From Ganoderma boninense (Eukaryota; Basidiomycota; Agaricomycetes; Polyporales; Polyporaceae), in NCBI GenBank assembly GCA_002900995.3, contig CM035314.1:341252-405251 (forward strand): a stretch of DNA of 64,000 nucleotides, given 5' to 3'. A program made the translations under genes and the position numbers. Below the pieces are notes generated by a model that saw only the letters and a program-made list of their open reading frames with translations, searched no databases and had not been told where the DNA came from. This document shows positions 36,649 through 47,367 of this stretch, piece after piece (within the stretch, counting starts at the first letter, position 1; each line of letters starts with the position of its first letter).

Positions 36649-37510
36649 GTCGCGGTTTTGGCCAACAGCTCCACGACTATCAGCTCCGCCGCGGCAATGG
36701 CCTTCCCCTATCCAAGCGTCTGGCCGATGTAATATACCAACCACCGAGACGTCATCGCTGGGTTGTCGTCTGGACCGAGGTGATCGCCGCCAACTAGTAC
36801 TCGTTTGAAGTTCACAGAAGCTTACCTCCCCCCCCCCCCAGGACCGCTGCCCCCCCAAGATTTTCCTTTTCGACTCGACCTTGTTGGACGATCCGAACGA
36901 CAGCCTCCGCGTTCCGAGGCCTTGGCTCGACTTGTTGCGAGACGCACCATTCTTTCTCATCTGGCACGAGCTCCACACGCGTTGGCAGGGGGTTCTCCCC
37001 CACCAATCACCCCGTGTTCCAGACGACGCACCCATTGTCCTGCTCGCGCACCCAGGTGTGGAGACGCGCCAAGGGTCCGGTGAGGCCATCGCGTGGCTAG
37101 AAACCTGGCGCGAGGCCAATGCGTTTGTAGAATCCGACACCGCATCAGAGCTCAGTACTACGCGCGCACGCACCGCCATGTTGTCCGCGACCGCGCGCAC
37201 GGTCCCGCTTCGCACGTACAGTAAGAAACCCCGCGCGGACACTGTTCCGCAGTACGTCTCGGACGGCGGACAGGAGTCTCTTGCCGGCGCCGTCGCCAGT
37301 GCTCCCGGGGCACCTTCAATCCCCAACGCCAGGCGCAGTACGCACGGCCATGCTTCGCGTGGTGCACTCCCACATGTCGTCATCTCAGATGAAGAACCCG
37401 AGTTTGTTCAAGGCTCAAGCGCGATGCCGATCAAACCGAAGAAACGTGGTGGGAGACATGTGGAGTGGGACCTGCAGGGACGCGAGGTCATTGACTTGAC
37501 AGACGTGTAG

Positions 37511-39053
37511 CGCCCCGTTTCGCAACCTCAATCGCGCCCCCGCACGAACGTATCTCTATCCCAAATGTTCCGAGATGTTGCTGCTCGCCTCACACTTCGC
37601 ATACGTTCCTGAGCTCGGTACCTACAGCAATGAGATGTAATCGACAGGCACAGCGGACCAATATACCTCAATATTTTCAAATCCCCCGCCGGCGATCAAA
37701 CTAATCCGAGCACAATGCTTGTCTGAATGCCGACCATGTGGTTCTGTGGAGAACACTGACAGATAGGACTCTGGCAATCACGATCGATGCGGCGTTGACC
37801 ACTACATCAGTGGGGAATGAATTAATGACCTACGGCGACTCTCGTCGGGCTCGCAATACTGACATTACTGGGAATTACAACATGCAAGCTACCATGGGGG
37901 CTCTAGTAACACACAGGTCGTGAACCCTTCTCAAGAATATCTGTCTTAGCACGCGCTGTGCTAGGTGGGGAGGGATGTACTTAAAGACGCCCGCGCCCTG
38001 AACACGATGACGAGTGTAAAGCAAGGGAGAAAAGGTAGCATACTTAGAGCATTAGCACTGTAAAACAGTCCTGCTGAGTCTACTGCTCTTTTGCAGGTCC
38101 TCGCGTGGTGGACTCGTCTGAATGGCAGGGGAGAGCCTCACGCCGCCAGATGGGATCTCCGGACTTCGGAAATAGGTGGCTGCGGAGATGATACTTACTT
38201 GCTCAGCTAGGGGCAAATGGCATAGCCGACTCCGAGACAGGGCGCCGGTTGTGAACGAGACCTGTGGGGTTGAGGCTCTGTCGCACTCTGCGGGAAAGCG
38301 GGTTAGCGAGAATCCCCGCAAGCGCAGAACGCAGAACGCAACGAGAAAGCTGAGGGGAAACGGGGCGGGCGGGTAGCCAAGAGTGTGCAGCAGCTCGCAG
38401 TGCTCGGCGGGCGAGCAGGGTGATAGTGGCGGCAGAAAAAGGAAAAGGCGCCATTCCGACCGGTTTCCGCCCCGCCATAGAGTACTTACGCAATGCCGCC
38501 ATCCTCGTACCTCGCTTTCCTGCAGTGCTAACATCTGCCAGAAGCAATCCACTGGATCTCAACAACATTGTCATTTCCAGGTGGATACAGACCGTGCGCG
38601 AGGACTGGCTCTAGCCCACACTCGCACTCGTGGAGAAGAAGCGCAATTGCGCATTCAACGCCACAAGGCACGATCGGGAAGTGGGTCGAGATCGTCGGCA
38701 CTGCCGACGACGGAAATCTGTCGGGAAGAAGGCATCCCGGTGCGAGCCATAATGATATGGTTTGCGTGAGCAGGCAAAGCTTGCGTGCTGGAGGAGAGTG
38801 GATGTTTTACAGGTTGTAGTGCAACTAATAACAGAAAGCGCAGATAGCAGGGTGGAATACCGGGAGAGATTGTAGCGGGGAGTGCCGGCGGGAAGATGCC
38901 AGGTGCTGGTGCAGGCAGGGGGCGCGGCGCAGAGAGGGCGCGGGGGACAGCGTGGAGGTATTCGAAAAGGCAGGCGCTGGGGCCGGGGGGGGTCGGGGAG
39001 GGAGTGGGCGGGAGCAAGGCGGGAGCACGCCACCTGGATGTATCACGTGGAGG
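37511..39053. other. Right end of the giant element, no supported gene
   Basis: No convincing gene is present. Open frames near 38,050-39,070 are Pro/Ala/Arg-rich with no domain. The last 150 bp before the right terminal repeat are G-rich. Confidence 0.4.
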
Positions 39054-39121
39054 GGCGAAGGTGTCCTTCAAAGCTGCAAGGCCTAATAGGCCTGCAGTTT
39101 ACAAACTCCGTTGTAGTATCT
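39054..39121 (-). repeat. Right terminal inverted repeat of the giant element
   Basis: Reverse complement of 14,110-14,179 with a few mismatches and a 2-bp length difference. It ends at 39,121, immediately before the ACTACGACT copy. Confidence 0.9.
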
Positions 39122-39130
39122 ACTACGACT
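39122..39130. repeat. Target site duplication, right copy (ACTACGACT)
   Basis: Perfect match to 14,101-14,109. Host F-box-like coding sequence resumes at 39,131. Confidence 0.9.
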
Positions 39131-39972
39131 CCCTGCAGGTCTCGTGCACCTGGACGACCTCTTTTCCGCAGATTGGACCCCTGCACAGACCACGCATCTT
39201 GTCGTAGATGCGCACTATGACTGCGTCGATGGTAGCGGGAAGATCTTATGGCCGGAAGACGTCCTAGTAGGCATCTCACTCCTTCTCCGCCCTGCTGATA
39301 TTCCCGAGCTATGTAACTCATCGCCATTCCTACAGGAGACACTGCTTGCCCGGCTCCAATACGCCGGTCTAACCAATGTCCGCATTGTGATGACTGGCAT
39401 AATCCGCGAGGCGGACCCGTTTTCCGCCAGCGTGCACCACGGTATACGTGACCTCTCGCTCGAACGCCACGCCACACAGCTCCAATATGCGGTTCCGACA
39501 TTGTCCCACGTCTCGTTGACGTCTCGCGGCGCAACGGCGCTCCAAAGCGATAAGGAACTGCAAGAAGCGTGGAACGTAACCAGAACGTGGACGGTCCCGT
39601 CAGCCAGTGCAGCTGCTGCGTCTCTCTTTCAAGGCTTGGAAAACCTCGAGGAAATGGGTTTCATCGACGCACGAGAAGAGCTGACTGGGGAGGACATCCA
39701 GATTATGAACGCAATGGAGGTTCGTCCGCTTGGTTGTTCTAGAGAGATTCTGGAAGACTAAACTGAGTACACTTTTCAGTACTGAATTCTTACAGATCGA
39801 GGACGACACGGAACAGTGCCTCCCAACGCCGAGCGGAAGCGATGATCGTGGACATCTCAAGAACCGTAACTGGGCCACTGGCAGAGGCAGAGACAAAATG
39901 ACGGCCCGTGCCTCTTATGGTCGGGACTGCCAGTCCCCAGCGCCATGGAACCCATGCGTTTCAGAGGACTGA
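39131..39972 (+). pseudogene. F-box-like gene, 3' part
   Basis: This continues the frame broken at 14,109: PAGLVHLDDLFSADWTPAQT, then HLVVDAHYDCVDGSGKILWP, LVGISLLLRPADIPELCNSS and LEEMGFIDAREELTGEDIQI. An intron with donor GTTCGT after AMNAME... is possible at about 39,719-39,797, leading to IEDDTEQCLPTPSGSDDRGH and a stop at 39,972. A read-through alternative stops at 39,761. The leucine-rich style matches the 5' half. Alone it has no F-box and no start of its own. Confidence 0.75.
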
Positions 39973-40167
39973 CATTCTGGCCGTCGACGGACAGCCTGAC
40001 GAATCATCCGATAACGTTGGAGTCTTCGCTAGCGTCCACGGTCGTATAGCATCTTCCCGGTTCTAATCAGTGCCATAGTGTTCGCTATTCTGCCGCGATC
40101 ATGTACACGCATCCCATCACCGTCAGGGAATGTAGGAAGTATTTCATTTCATACAGTACCCCTGCTC

Positions 40168-43100
40168 TCAACCGGACGAGCACCCGATTTCGATCCCGTC
40201 ATAAGGCCCGTTGTGGTCCGTCGCATTCCCCACGAAGATGTTGCGCACGTCCCCGACCGTGCACTTTGCGCTCGTGTTGTCCTGTCCTACACCCCGCAAG
40301 CCCGCGCGCATGAGCGGGAGGACATCTGAGTCACCTATCACACGAGAAATTACTGAGACGTACCAGGACATGCGAGCCATGCGCCGGTCTCGTCGATGTG
40401 CACCTCGCCAGATGGGTGGCGGAACCCGAGGAAACGGCCGGGGAGGATGGGCACGATGTCCTTCTTGTTATTGATGAAGGTCACGGTGAGGGTGGCGCGC
40501 TGCTCGTCGACGTAGTCGGCGAAGTGCATGTTGCCCACGCGCGGGAGGCCGTAGCCCACGAAGCGCGTTGTGATATGGGGGATGTGCAAAGGGAGGTAGA
40601 TGGCGTCGAGGAGACCGATAGCTCCGCCTGGCGGAGCCGGAGCCGGAGCCGGCGCCAAACCAGAGCCCATCAGCAAACTAGGCAGCGTATTTGCAGGGAT
40701 CTGCAGCTGTAGTAATTATCTACAATGTTGGTAGGACATCGTAAGTACCTCACGGACTCCTGTAGGATGTCGGAGCGCTCTGTAGGGACCTGTAGGATAC
40801 TACGTGAATGGCTGTAGATTGTTGTAGTTTGACCACCGACAGATTGTAGAGCCTTGTAAGGCCCTGTAGCGTATCCTGCGTGAGACGGTAGGGGCCTGTA
40901 ATTGGCCCACTGGAACACTGCAGGGACTGATGTATTCCTATGAAGAATGATGGACGTCGTTTGAAATTCCCACCGTAATCTTATGGGAAGGATAATAATG
41001 ACTGGGAAAAGAAATATATTTCGTCAAGGGACTACGGCATATACACACAAGGAATGATAAGTATATGCTGAGTCAGTACATGCTGAGCTACGGCGATATC
41101 CTGAGAAGGGGCGCGGAGAGGCGAATACTGACGGAGAGCCAACGCACCTTCCGAGGAACGAGGTGGAACGCAGCGAGATCTAGAGGGAAGGAGGGCAGCC
41201 AATAACAGGGTGCTCACCTAAATGCATGAACGAGACTTTGCAGAACGTACCTCGTTGCCCGACAATGCTTTCGCATCACCTGAACGCCTGCAGACACCAA
41301 AGCACGACGACGACGCACCTTTGGACGCTCTGCGAGATCGCATCAATGCTGGGAATTCACTGGAAAAACTTATGTTGAGCTCTGGTGCTTCGACAGACCT
41401 ACCTGAACCCCCAATGGCGACTACACATCACCTCAACGCCAGTGAAGAACCTGGAAGCACAGAGTACGCACCTTCGTATCCGATATGACGATCCAAAGAT
41501 GCACAGAACTAGAAACATAAGTCAAAAACTCACTTCGATGGCTCTCCCGCCCGGAGCTATCTGACGATCGACCGGACATGTGATATGAGGCGACTAGGAT
41601 CCGAGTGCGTGGACGGCAACAGCGGGGTTCAGCAGGTAGCAGAGGCAGCGAGCCTACCGAGAGGAGGCGGAAAGCAGAGGGGGGAGATGGTGGACAGAGG
41701 TCAAGTCACGAAGTTGGGGAGGTCGCGTAACCCGCGCCTATAATGGGGGTTCGGAGGCAACTATGACGTCACACCACACATCTCAGTTCTTCTGCCAAGT
41801 TGAGCCAGATTCGAGCAGTCTGGCATGGGATTGCAACTCGTTGGGGCATTGTTAGTGGGGTATTTGGGGCCCTGCAATGGGCCGCTGGGGATTTTGGGTA
41901 AGGCCCGAGCGAGAGATTCTGAGGCACGAGCGGTTGGCATATATCGAGCGCCCGTATTGCTGGGCGCAATTGGGAACAGGTTTATTAGGAGCTTGGTATC
42001 TGCTAACGTGTACTAGGTCTCGTGGACGAATAAATTATTAAGGGAACAGGACTGGGCGCAGGAATACTGTGGAGAGTTGTAGAGCCATGCAGTACATGGC
42101 CGTATCCGATGGACCCCTTACAGGTCCCTGAAACTGTCGAGCGTGTCCGGTGAACAGACTGCATGCCTCTCGAGTAGTTTGTCGTATGCGATAACGCCCT
42201 ACAGATGACAGTCGTATCCTACCATTCACTGTAAGGCCCTGTCGGACGCCGCCGGAGCCTGCGACTTCCTCCAGCCATCTATATGGTGGCGTAGCGCCCT
42301 GCATTGCTTTGCAGGTAAGTTGCGCTTTTGCTGATGCCAGAGTCGGGCGCGAATGTCAGTTGCTCAACTTGAACGTAAGACAAGAACGAGGGGTGACGTA
42401 CCCAGCGAATGTCCAGTGATGGTCACCTTCTTCGTCTTATGTTTGTTTATCGCTTCCTGCACGGCTGCAAGGACCCTGGGAGCCGACCTTGAACAAAAAT
42501 GATAATTAGTTTTTTAGTATGGCTATTATAAGCGCAAGGGTACCAACCGCGAATGTGTGGCAGCAAATCCGCCGTGGACCACGACCCTCCTGTCGACACC
42601 TGGGAACAGCTTCTCGTCAAGCGGTACGTGGAGGAAATCGCCATTTGTCATTATAGGGATTCTAGTCATCCGTTATCAGTGGAAGCGTAAAAGCTACATG
42701 AAAGGAAAGAAAAGATGCTCACAGTTTGCTGGTGTCGGTCCCTTGATGCACGACAATCGCCTCCTTCAGCCGAGGGTCGAACCCCACATACCCTAGATGT
42801 GAGCCCCCGACGCGCTCAGCCTCAGGAACGAAACAAGCCACGAAATATAAAACTAGAACCACGCACAGAACTGTGTCGAATCCCCGTCGCCACCAGATGC
42901 CACGGGCTTGAAGGACGGGTTCGCCCGGCAATTATGCCCGCAGTTCCAAGCCAGGGTCGACGCTGGAGAGCCGTAACCGGTACTGGCGTAGTAGGTGTAC
43001 GGCCGGAATGCGGTGACCTGCGTCGTGCTGAGTGCAGTGATGCTCGCGTGCCCCTCGCGATTCAGCCATGCTGGGAACGCAGCGGCCTGCCATGTGCAAC

Positions 43101-43170
43101 TTGAAATCAGTCCGCACGCCGTGAGTAGCGCGGATAGCCTAGTCAAGTTCGAGCTGGAGAAGCGACCCAT
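40168..43170 (-). CDS. Secreted class 3 lipase (alpha/beta hydrolase)
   Basis: The gene encodes a fungal class 3 triacylglycerol lipase. The start at 43,170 gives MGRFSSSNLTRLSALLTACG and a hydrophobic secretion signal. The mature N-terminus reads YTYYASTGYGSPASTLAWNC, then GYVGFDPRLKEAIVVHQGTD, FPGVDRRVVVHGGF and KVTITGHSL. The nucleophile elbow GHSLG is split by an intron; downstream exons give AIGLLDAIYLPLHIPHITTR, YGLPRVGNMHFADYV, NNKKDIVPILPGRFLGFRHP (catalytic Asp), SGEVHIDETGAWLACPGQDN and DHNGPYDG (catalytic His), with the stop at 40,168. All triad residues are present. Introns are short except the one from about 42,405 to 40,632, roughly 1.8 kb, which appears to hold an insertion. 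Whether it is still spliced out cannot be told from sequence. Confidence 0.9.
40698..42307. mobile_element. Candidate 1.6-kb insertion inside the lipase intron
   Basis: The intron is over 20 times longer than its neighbours. An 8-bp direct repeat TTTGCAGG occurs at 40,690-40,697 and 42,308-42,315, which would leave a 160-bp intron if one copy and the intervening 1,610 bp were removed. The first 230 bp are full of TGTAGG-type motifs, and the last 270 bp contain similar CCTTACAG and CCCTGTA-type motifs, like subterminal repeats of hAT-type elements. No clear terminal inverted repeat and no transposase are visible; an 88-codon open frame at 41,222-41,488 is unrecognised. Duplication and boundaries are tentative. 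Confidence 0.5.
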
Positions 43171-45271
43171 TCTAACTCCAAGTCGCTGAAGAGGAAGTCG
43201 TCCGTGGTCTAAGGGGGAGCCCGGGGTGGCTGTAAACGACTCGGAGAGATGCTGAAGGATGCTGCGGCAGAGCAATACGAGTCGACGAGAACGCGAGGCT
43301 GCCGGTGCGATCGGGACGACGTCTTGACATCTTATCACATCCATCCTCTCCCATCGTGTTCGAAATTGACTTCTTCATCTTCCATTTGAACGTGACCCGC
43401 CTCGATGCAGACTGCCGTTGAAGGCCTCGCACTGCTGCTGCCGTCGAAGATGTCCGTCCGGCACCCGGCTACCCACCTACGTATGCTTCCTGCAAGGTGA
43501 GGTCATGAACCTGCAATACAGTGTGAATGTGGTCGGTAGCCTGGTCGCTGGTTTTCGCGCACACGGTGCGGGGACAGGGCGGCGTAGATGTCCTGGATAC
43601 GTCGAACGCGAAGTCTGAAAAGCGCGGATAGGCCGAACACTTCCACGAACGCAGCCGGATTAGTTTGTCGACAGTACCCTACATTCAGTACGGCAACGGG
43701 GCATGAGGCCCAGTCAGAACCCCTCCCATTCTCAACCATTTGGGGCCAATTCGAGCAAATGGGATCTTTTGCCACTCATTTACGGTGTCGCGAGGGTCTA
43801 TTTTGGGATCGAAGCAAGCTCCGTATTGCTCCGTAGTTGTACTTTAGATTACTTGATAAAACAACTTGGCTCAATTGGTTGAACTACTCCGAGCGCTTGA
43901 CGCGCTAGCGTATGTCGAAAACTGTGACTTAACGAGAAGCTCATAATCTCATATGTCATAAGTACTTCTATACATTGTACTCATCCGCTGTGAAAATCTG
44001 TGCTGCCCCGATCCGGCCTCCAACCCGCCGTCTATGACGCCATCGAGATCCCCGACATATTTAAGACGAGCAAACATCGCCCTCCGCCCTCTCATCTCTT
44101 CCTTTCTTTCCCCCACCACTTGGCTTTCCCGGACCTCCTCCCTCCCAGATTGTCATACGAGGTGCGCCGCTTTCCAATTATGCCCGCGTCCGGTGCGATG
44201 CGGTAAGTGCCTGGTTTATTAGACTTTATTCCTTCAGGTAAGTCCACTACTATGCTGAGCAACTTCCGGCTATTACGCCGTGATAGGTGAGCGCGCGCAT
44301 ACAGCCTGAGGTGCGCGATGCCCTCAACTAACTATTTACATTATCATTTTTCCAGGATTCTGCGGCGCGACGACGTTCGCGCATTATGCGCGGGTTCGCG
44401 CGGGCTATATGCGTGTCGGGCGCGCTGGTCAGGGTGGTAACGACGCGTTCAGGCGGAGCAGGCGGACGTGGGCGCTACTAGGCGGGGCGCGTGCAAAGTA
44501 CATTGGCCTCGGTGTATCTATTTTTGCCTGTCGCAATGGAAGCCGCTTATGAACCGAATAACGTTCGAATGGACGCGATGAGTGAAGAAAGAGAGGCTTC
44601 TTTTCTCTATATCCATACTTTTCTATCTTTTCGACTCGAAGAGACTGAGGAATATTGACCAGTCTCGAGAGGAAAAGATTTCTTTATCTCGCAAAATGCG
44701 AAACCCCCCATCTCGCTTTTTGTTTCGATATCCAACCACTCCCATATATTTCTACTGAATACAACAAAATGTAGCAAATATATTCGACCAAAAAAGACTA
44801 CAATGGTCCGGAATGGACGGGGTTTTCGCTGGGCATGAGGCCGTCCATCGTTTACGGGGCATGCTGTGGACTCAAAGCTCAACAAGTTAGTTGAAAGGGC
44901 GTGCGTCGCACGATTAGAATAAAACGAGCGCTAACAGGCGCAGCCTCAGGACGAAGGAAACGGTAAGTGGTCTCGACCACTATCGAACGTATCCATGGTA
45001 CTCACGAGTTAGAACTTGTCTTTCAAGTTGGTGCGACAGCTCTGTTCCAGGGAGTAAACAGGGTGGTAATGAGTACCGAGTCGGCGCCAATGACTCGAAG
45101 AGAGGCGCTTCAGCGCTGAGTCAGGCGCCGCTAACTAATTTAGGGTCGCCTTGTTGAAGGCCGCCGGCGGACAATCTAGCTGTCGTGGACGACGATGACG
45201 AGCAACTCGGTCTTGTTCTTGCACAGTGGACTCGGTCAGGACTGGGGGGATCCCGGGCTTGAACTTCTACC
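43171..45271. other. Intergenic region, no supported gene
   Basis: Near 44,055-44,205 a TATA-like atatttaag, a CT-rich leader, and ATG with a short exon (MPASGAMR) followed by GTAAGTG look like a gene start, but no continuing exon was found. From about 44,590 to 44,880 the sequence is AT-rich. Around 45,131 begins a segment (ctaactaatttagggtcgc) that is shared with 48,608 as part of the tandem duplication. Confidence 0.4.
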
Positions 45272-47367
45272 ATGTTGTCTCGAACTCTTGGCCTCCTCAA
45301 GTCCTTGCTCTTCCCTTGGACCAAACATTCCCCGAATTCCCGTCCTCCCCGCAAAGCAATTCCATACAAAAAGCGCAGACTTTCGGAAACACATTCTGTG
45401 GATCCTCCGCCACGCCCTAGAGGAAGGTCGTGAGTCAGCTCTCTCTGTGGAACTTGACAGGCTCTTGCTCACCATTCAGCTCTAGCTTAGAGGATCTGAA
45501 CCTGGACGTCTTCCAGCTCGTCATGGATCAGCTGCAGCAACAGGATGCTGACCTTTGTGCCCTCGCATCCACCTCTCGCAAACTTCGTTTTCTTGCTTTC
45601 CCCCGCTTGTTTTCCCGGTGTAAAGTGGACACCACCCAACCGGGGTCCCATGACCCGCCACAAGCGATTTGCTCATATGTACGGTAAGCCCACACCGTTC
45701 TTCTCTTGCTGGTATGTGCCAATCGGCGTATTTTCAGACATATAACCCAATCCGGGCGCCTTGGTCAAGACGGCGATTTGCTACGGTTCGAGAGCCTCCT
45801 GGACCAGTTTCCCTCACTCAACTCCGTCACCCTCAAACCGTTCCGGGGCAAGCTCCCGTGGGACATTTTGAAAGCGTGCCTCGTCCGGTCACACCTAATA
45901 TCACTCACCATCGACCTTAGGCACAACGTCCTCGACGGCCCCCTTTACCCTCAGGACGACATTGCTGCGACTCCCATTTCCCTGCAGACGTTCACGTTGA
46001 CGTCTACGGTGTGGCGCGAATGGGGAAAATGCAAACTACCGTATCGACGGTACCATGCAACAGACATGCGTCCCTTTTTCGACTTCGAGCGCGCATGTGT
46101 AACAGGCCTCGTCCTGAATATGCGTAACACTGTTGTGTCCCTCTCGCTGCCCATTGAGTCGGCTCCAATTCTCGCTATGGCGGAGCTGTCATGGCCGTGT
46201 CTTCGTCACCTGTCACTTCATGGCCGCTTCCTCGATGTTGAACACGCGTCCTCACTACAGCATCTCCTCCCTGCTATTCCTTCGCTTCGAACCTTATCTA
46301 TCCTAGCAGGCAGGATCCGGCACCTAGGGACCAGAGGACGGCACCCTATACTTCCTAAGCCCTCTTCTTCTGTGCCAGTGATCTCTGTCTCGGCTCCATT
46401 GATGGCTTCGAATTCTTCTTCGACTGGTTACCCAGGCACAGGGGAGCGTCCCGCATGCGAGCCATCCCCACTCCCGTTCCTCTCTGACCTCCGCTCTCTC
46501 GCGATCGCGTACCCCGACCCCTACGACGACATATTCTCAATAAGCATGCCACACCTCACACACCTGTCTCTCCGCGACCACCCCCGGGTCTACCACCAGC
46601 TCCCGTACGCCTACAGCGTCCCGAGCGGCCCCGACAGGGAGCCCTGGGCTGCCCCGCTCCTATCCCCGAACGAAGCTCTCTCGCTCCTGCAGCGCATGGA
46701 TCTCTCCCGCCTGACGAGTCTGGAGCTGGTGTACACTGCACGAGACGCTGGTTCTGACGATATGCTTCTGTCCTACATTGCGCGGGCGCTGCCGAGGCTC
46801 GAGCACCTCGAACTTCATCGCTATCGTACCTTGCTGGACAGCGAGGGGCGGAACCGGCCACCGACCAATCACGTCCAACATGTGAGCCTCTCTCTCTTCC
46901 TATTGTCCCGTGGCTTGGCCGCCGCCCGCTTGTCGCTGATAGCCCACCGCGACAGACACACATTGCACAACTGCTCTCCGCGGCGAAGACCCTCCGAACG
47001 CTGCGGCTCAACCTCGACTTCGCTGATGACCACCAGGCGTATTGCGCGAACGAGGAGAAGCGGGCTGCGTGGCTGATGCTGTTCAGAGAGCGCGGCCCCG
47101 AGATCGTCGAGATTATGGCGGCATCGTGTCCCCGGCTTGAGCATGTCGCGCTGCTGTACCACGGCTACGAAGGCGGAACATGGGCGGAGTTTCACCCCCA
47201 CAGGTGTGCGGAGCCACGTTTTGTGCTCGATGATACGCGGGAACATCTGTACGTCTACCACTGTCCTTGAGTCTTGTGTGCCCGTGTATGCATATCACGC
47301 CGGTGCTGACATTCGCCGCGTTTGCAGAGACTCGGAACCTCTGATGAGGGTGTGGGAAACGATGTGA
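45272..47367 (+). CDS. F-box/LRR-like protein, tandem copy A
   Basis: Exon 1 (MLSRTLGLLKSLLFPWTKHS, then basic residues) splices to SSSLEDLNLDVFQLVMDQLQ, an F-box-like segment followed by LCALASTSRKLRFLAFPRLF. Further exons carry leucine-rich stretches such as LRHLSLHGRFLDVEHASSLQ, LRSLAIAYPDPYDD, MPHLTHLSLRDHPRVYHQLP and MDLSRLTSLELVY, and end DSEPLMRVWETM at 47,367. Introns are near 45,432-45,480, 45,684-45,737, 46,881 onward and 47,250-47,327. The intron starting at 46,881 is the least certain, since the acceptor before QLLSAAKTLRTLRLNLDF could be placed in more than one way. The likely role is an SCF ubiquitin ligase substrate adaptor. It is paralogous to copy B 3.4 kb downstream. Confidence 0.75.

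Larger units (their letters stand above)
32631..37510 (+). pseudogene. Cys-rich cargo gene with SUMO-interacting-like tail, interrupted by a palindromic element
   Basis: Exons run from the ATG at 32,631 (MSNYRAYTQPDNPAIYQVLG) across short introns. The protein shows CPRC, then CYKHG and CELCRKVH, a possible zinc-binding cluster; a very basic Lys/Arg/Ala-rich stretch; then a compact domain PGNVPFIDHVTIPSGDDLFL to VIFVRVLGIQ. At 33,923 a 2.7-kb element interrupts codon TGT. Removing it and one ATCCAGT copy gives CRGFGQQLHDYQLRRGNGLP in frame, which continues through an intron with a C-rich acceptor (about 36,780-36,841) into DRCPPKIFLFDSTLLDDPND. The C-terminus ends VEWDLQGREVIDLTDV; VIDLT resembles a SUMO-interacting motif. 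The function is unknown; a nuclear location is likely. The gene is disrupted in this copy. Confidence 0.7.
14110..39121. mobile_element. 25,012-bp giant KDZ element carrying cargo genes
   Basis: Four independent observations define it: 68-70 bp terminal inverted repeats sharing CTACAACGGAGTTTRTAAAC; a perfect 9-bp target duplication; interruption of an F-box-like gene; and restoration of that gene's reading frame when the element and one duplication copy are removed. Inside are a CxC2-type KDZ transposase (minus strand, 17.9-21.8 kb) and plus-strand cargo genes at 23.7-26.2, 26.5-28.3, 28.9-29.9, 30.4-32.1 and 32.6-37.5 kb. The KDZ enzyme is the only recognisable transposase, so it is the likely mover, but its nonsense codon suggests this copy now needs help in trans. 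The size, cargo and insertion into a gene recall Starship elements of ascomycetes, though the transposase class differs. Confidence 0.9.

Noticed and set aside
38052..39071. Pro/Ala-rich minus-strand frames near the right end of the giant element
   Set aside because: Low-complexity composition, no domain and no consistent splicing; probably non-coding.
14110..39121. Presence of a TET/JBP dioxygenase gene, expected in some KDZ elements
   Set aside because: No frame showed a convincing TET/JBP iron-binding motif arrangement, so none is annotated.
40694..42302. hAT ends CAGGG...CCCTG for the lipase-intron insertion
   Set aside because: These ends are visible, but the flanking 8 bp do not match each other. 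The TTTGCAGG repeat gives a better though still tentative boundary.
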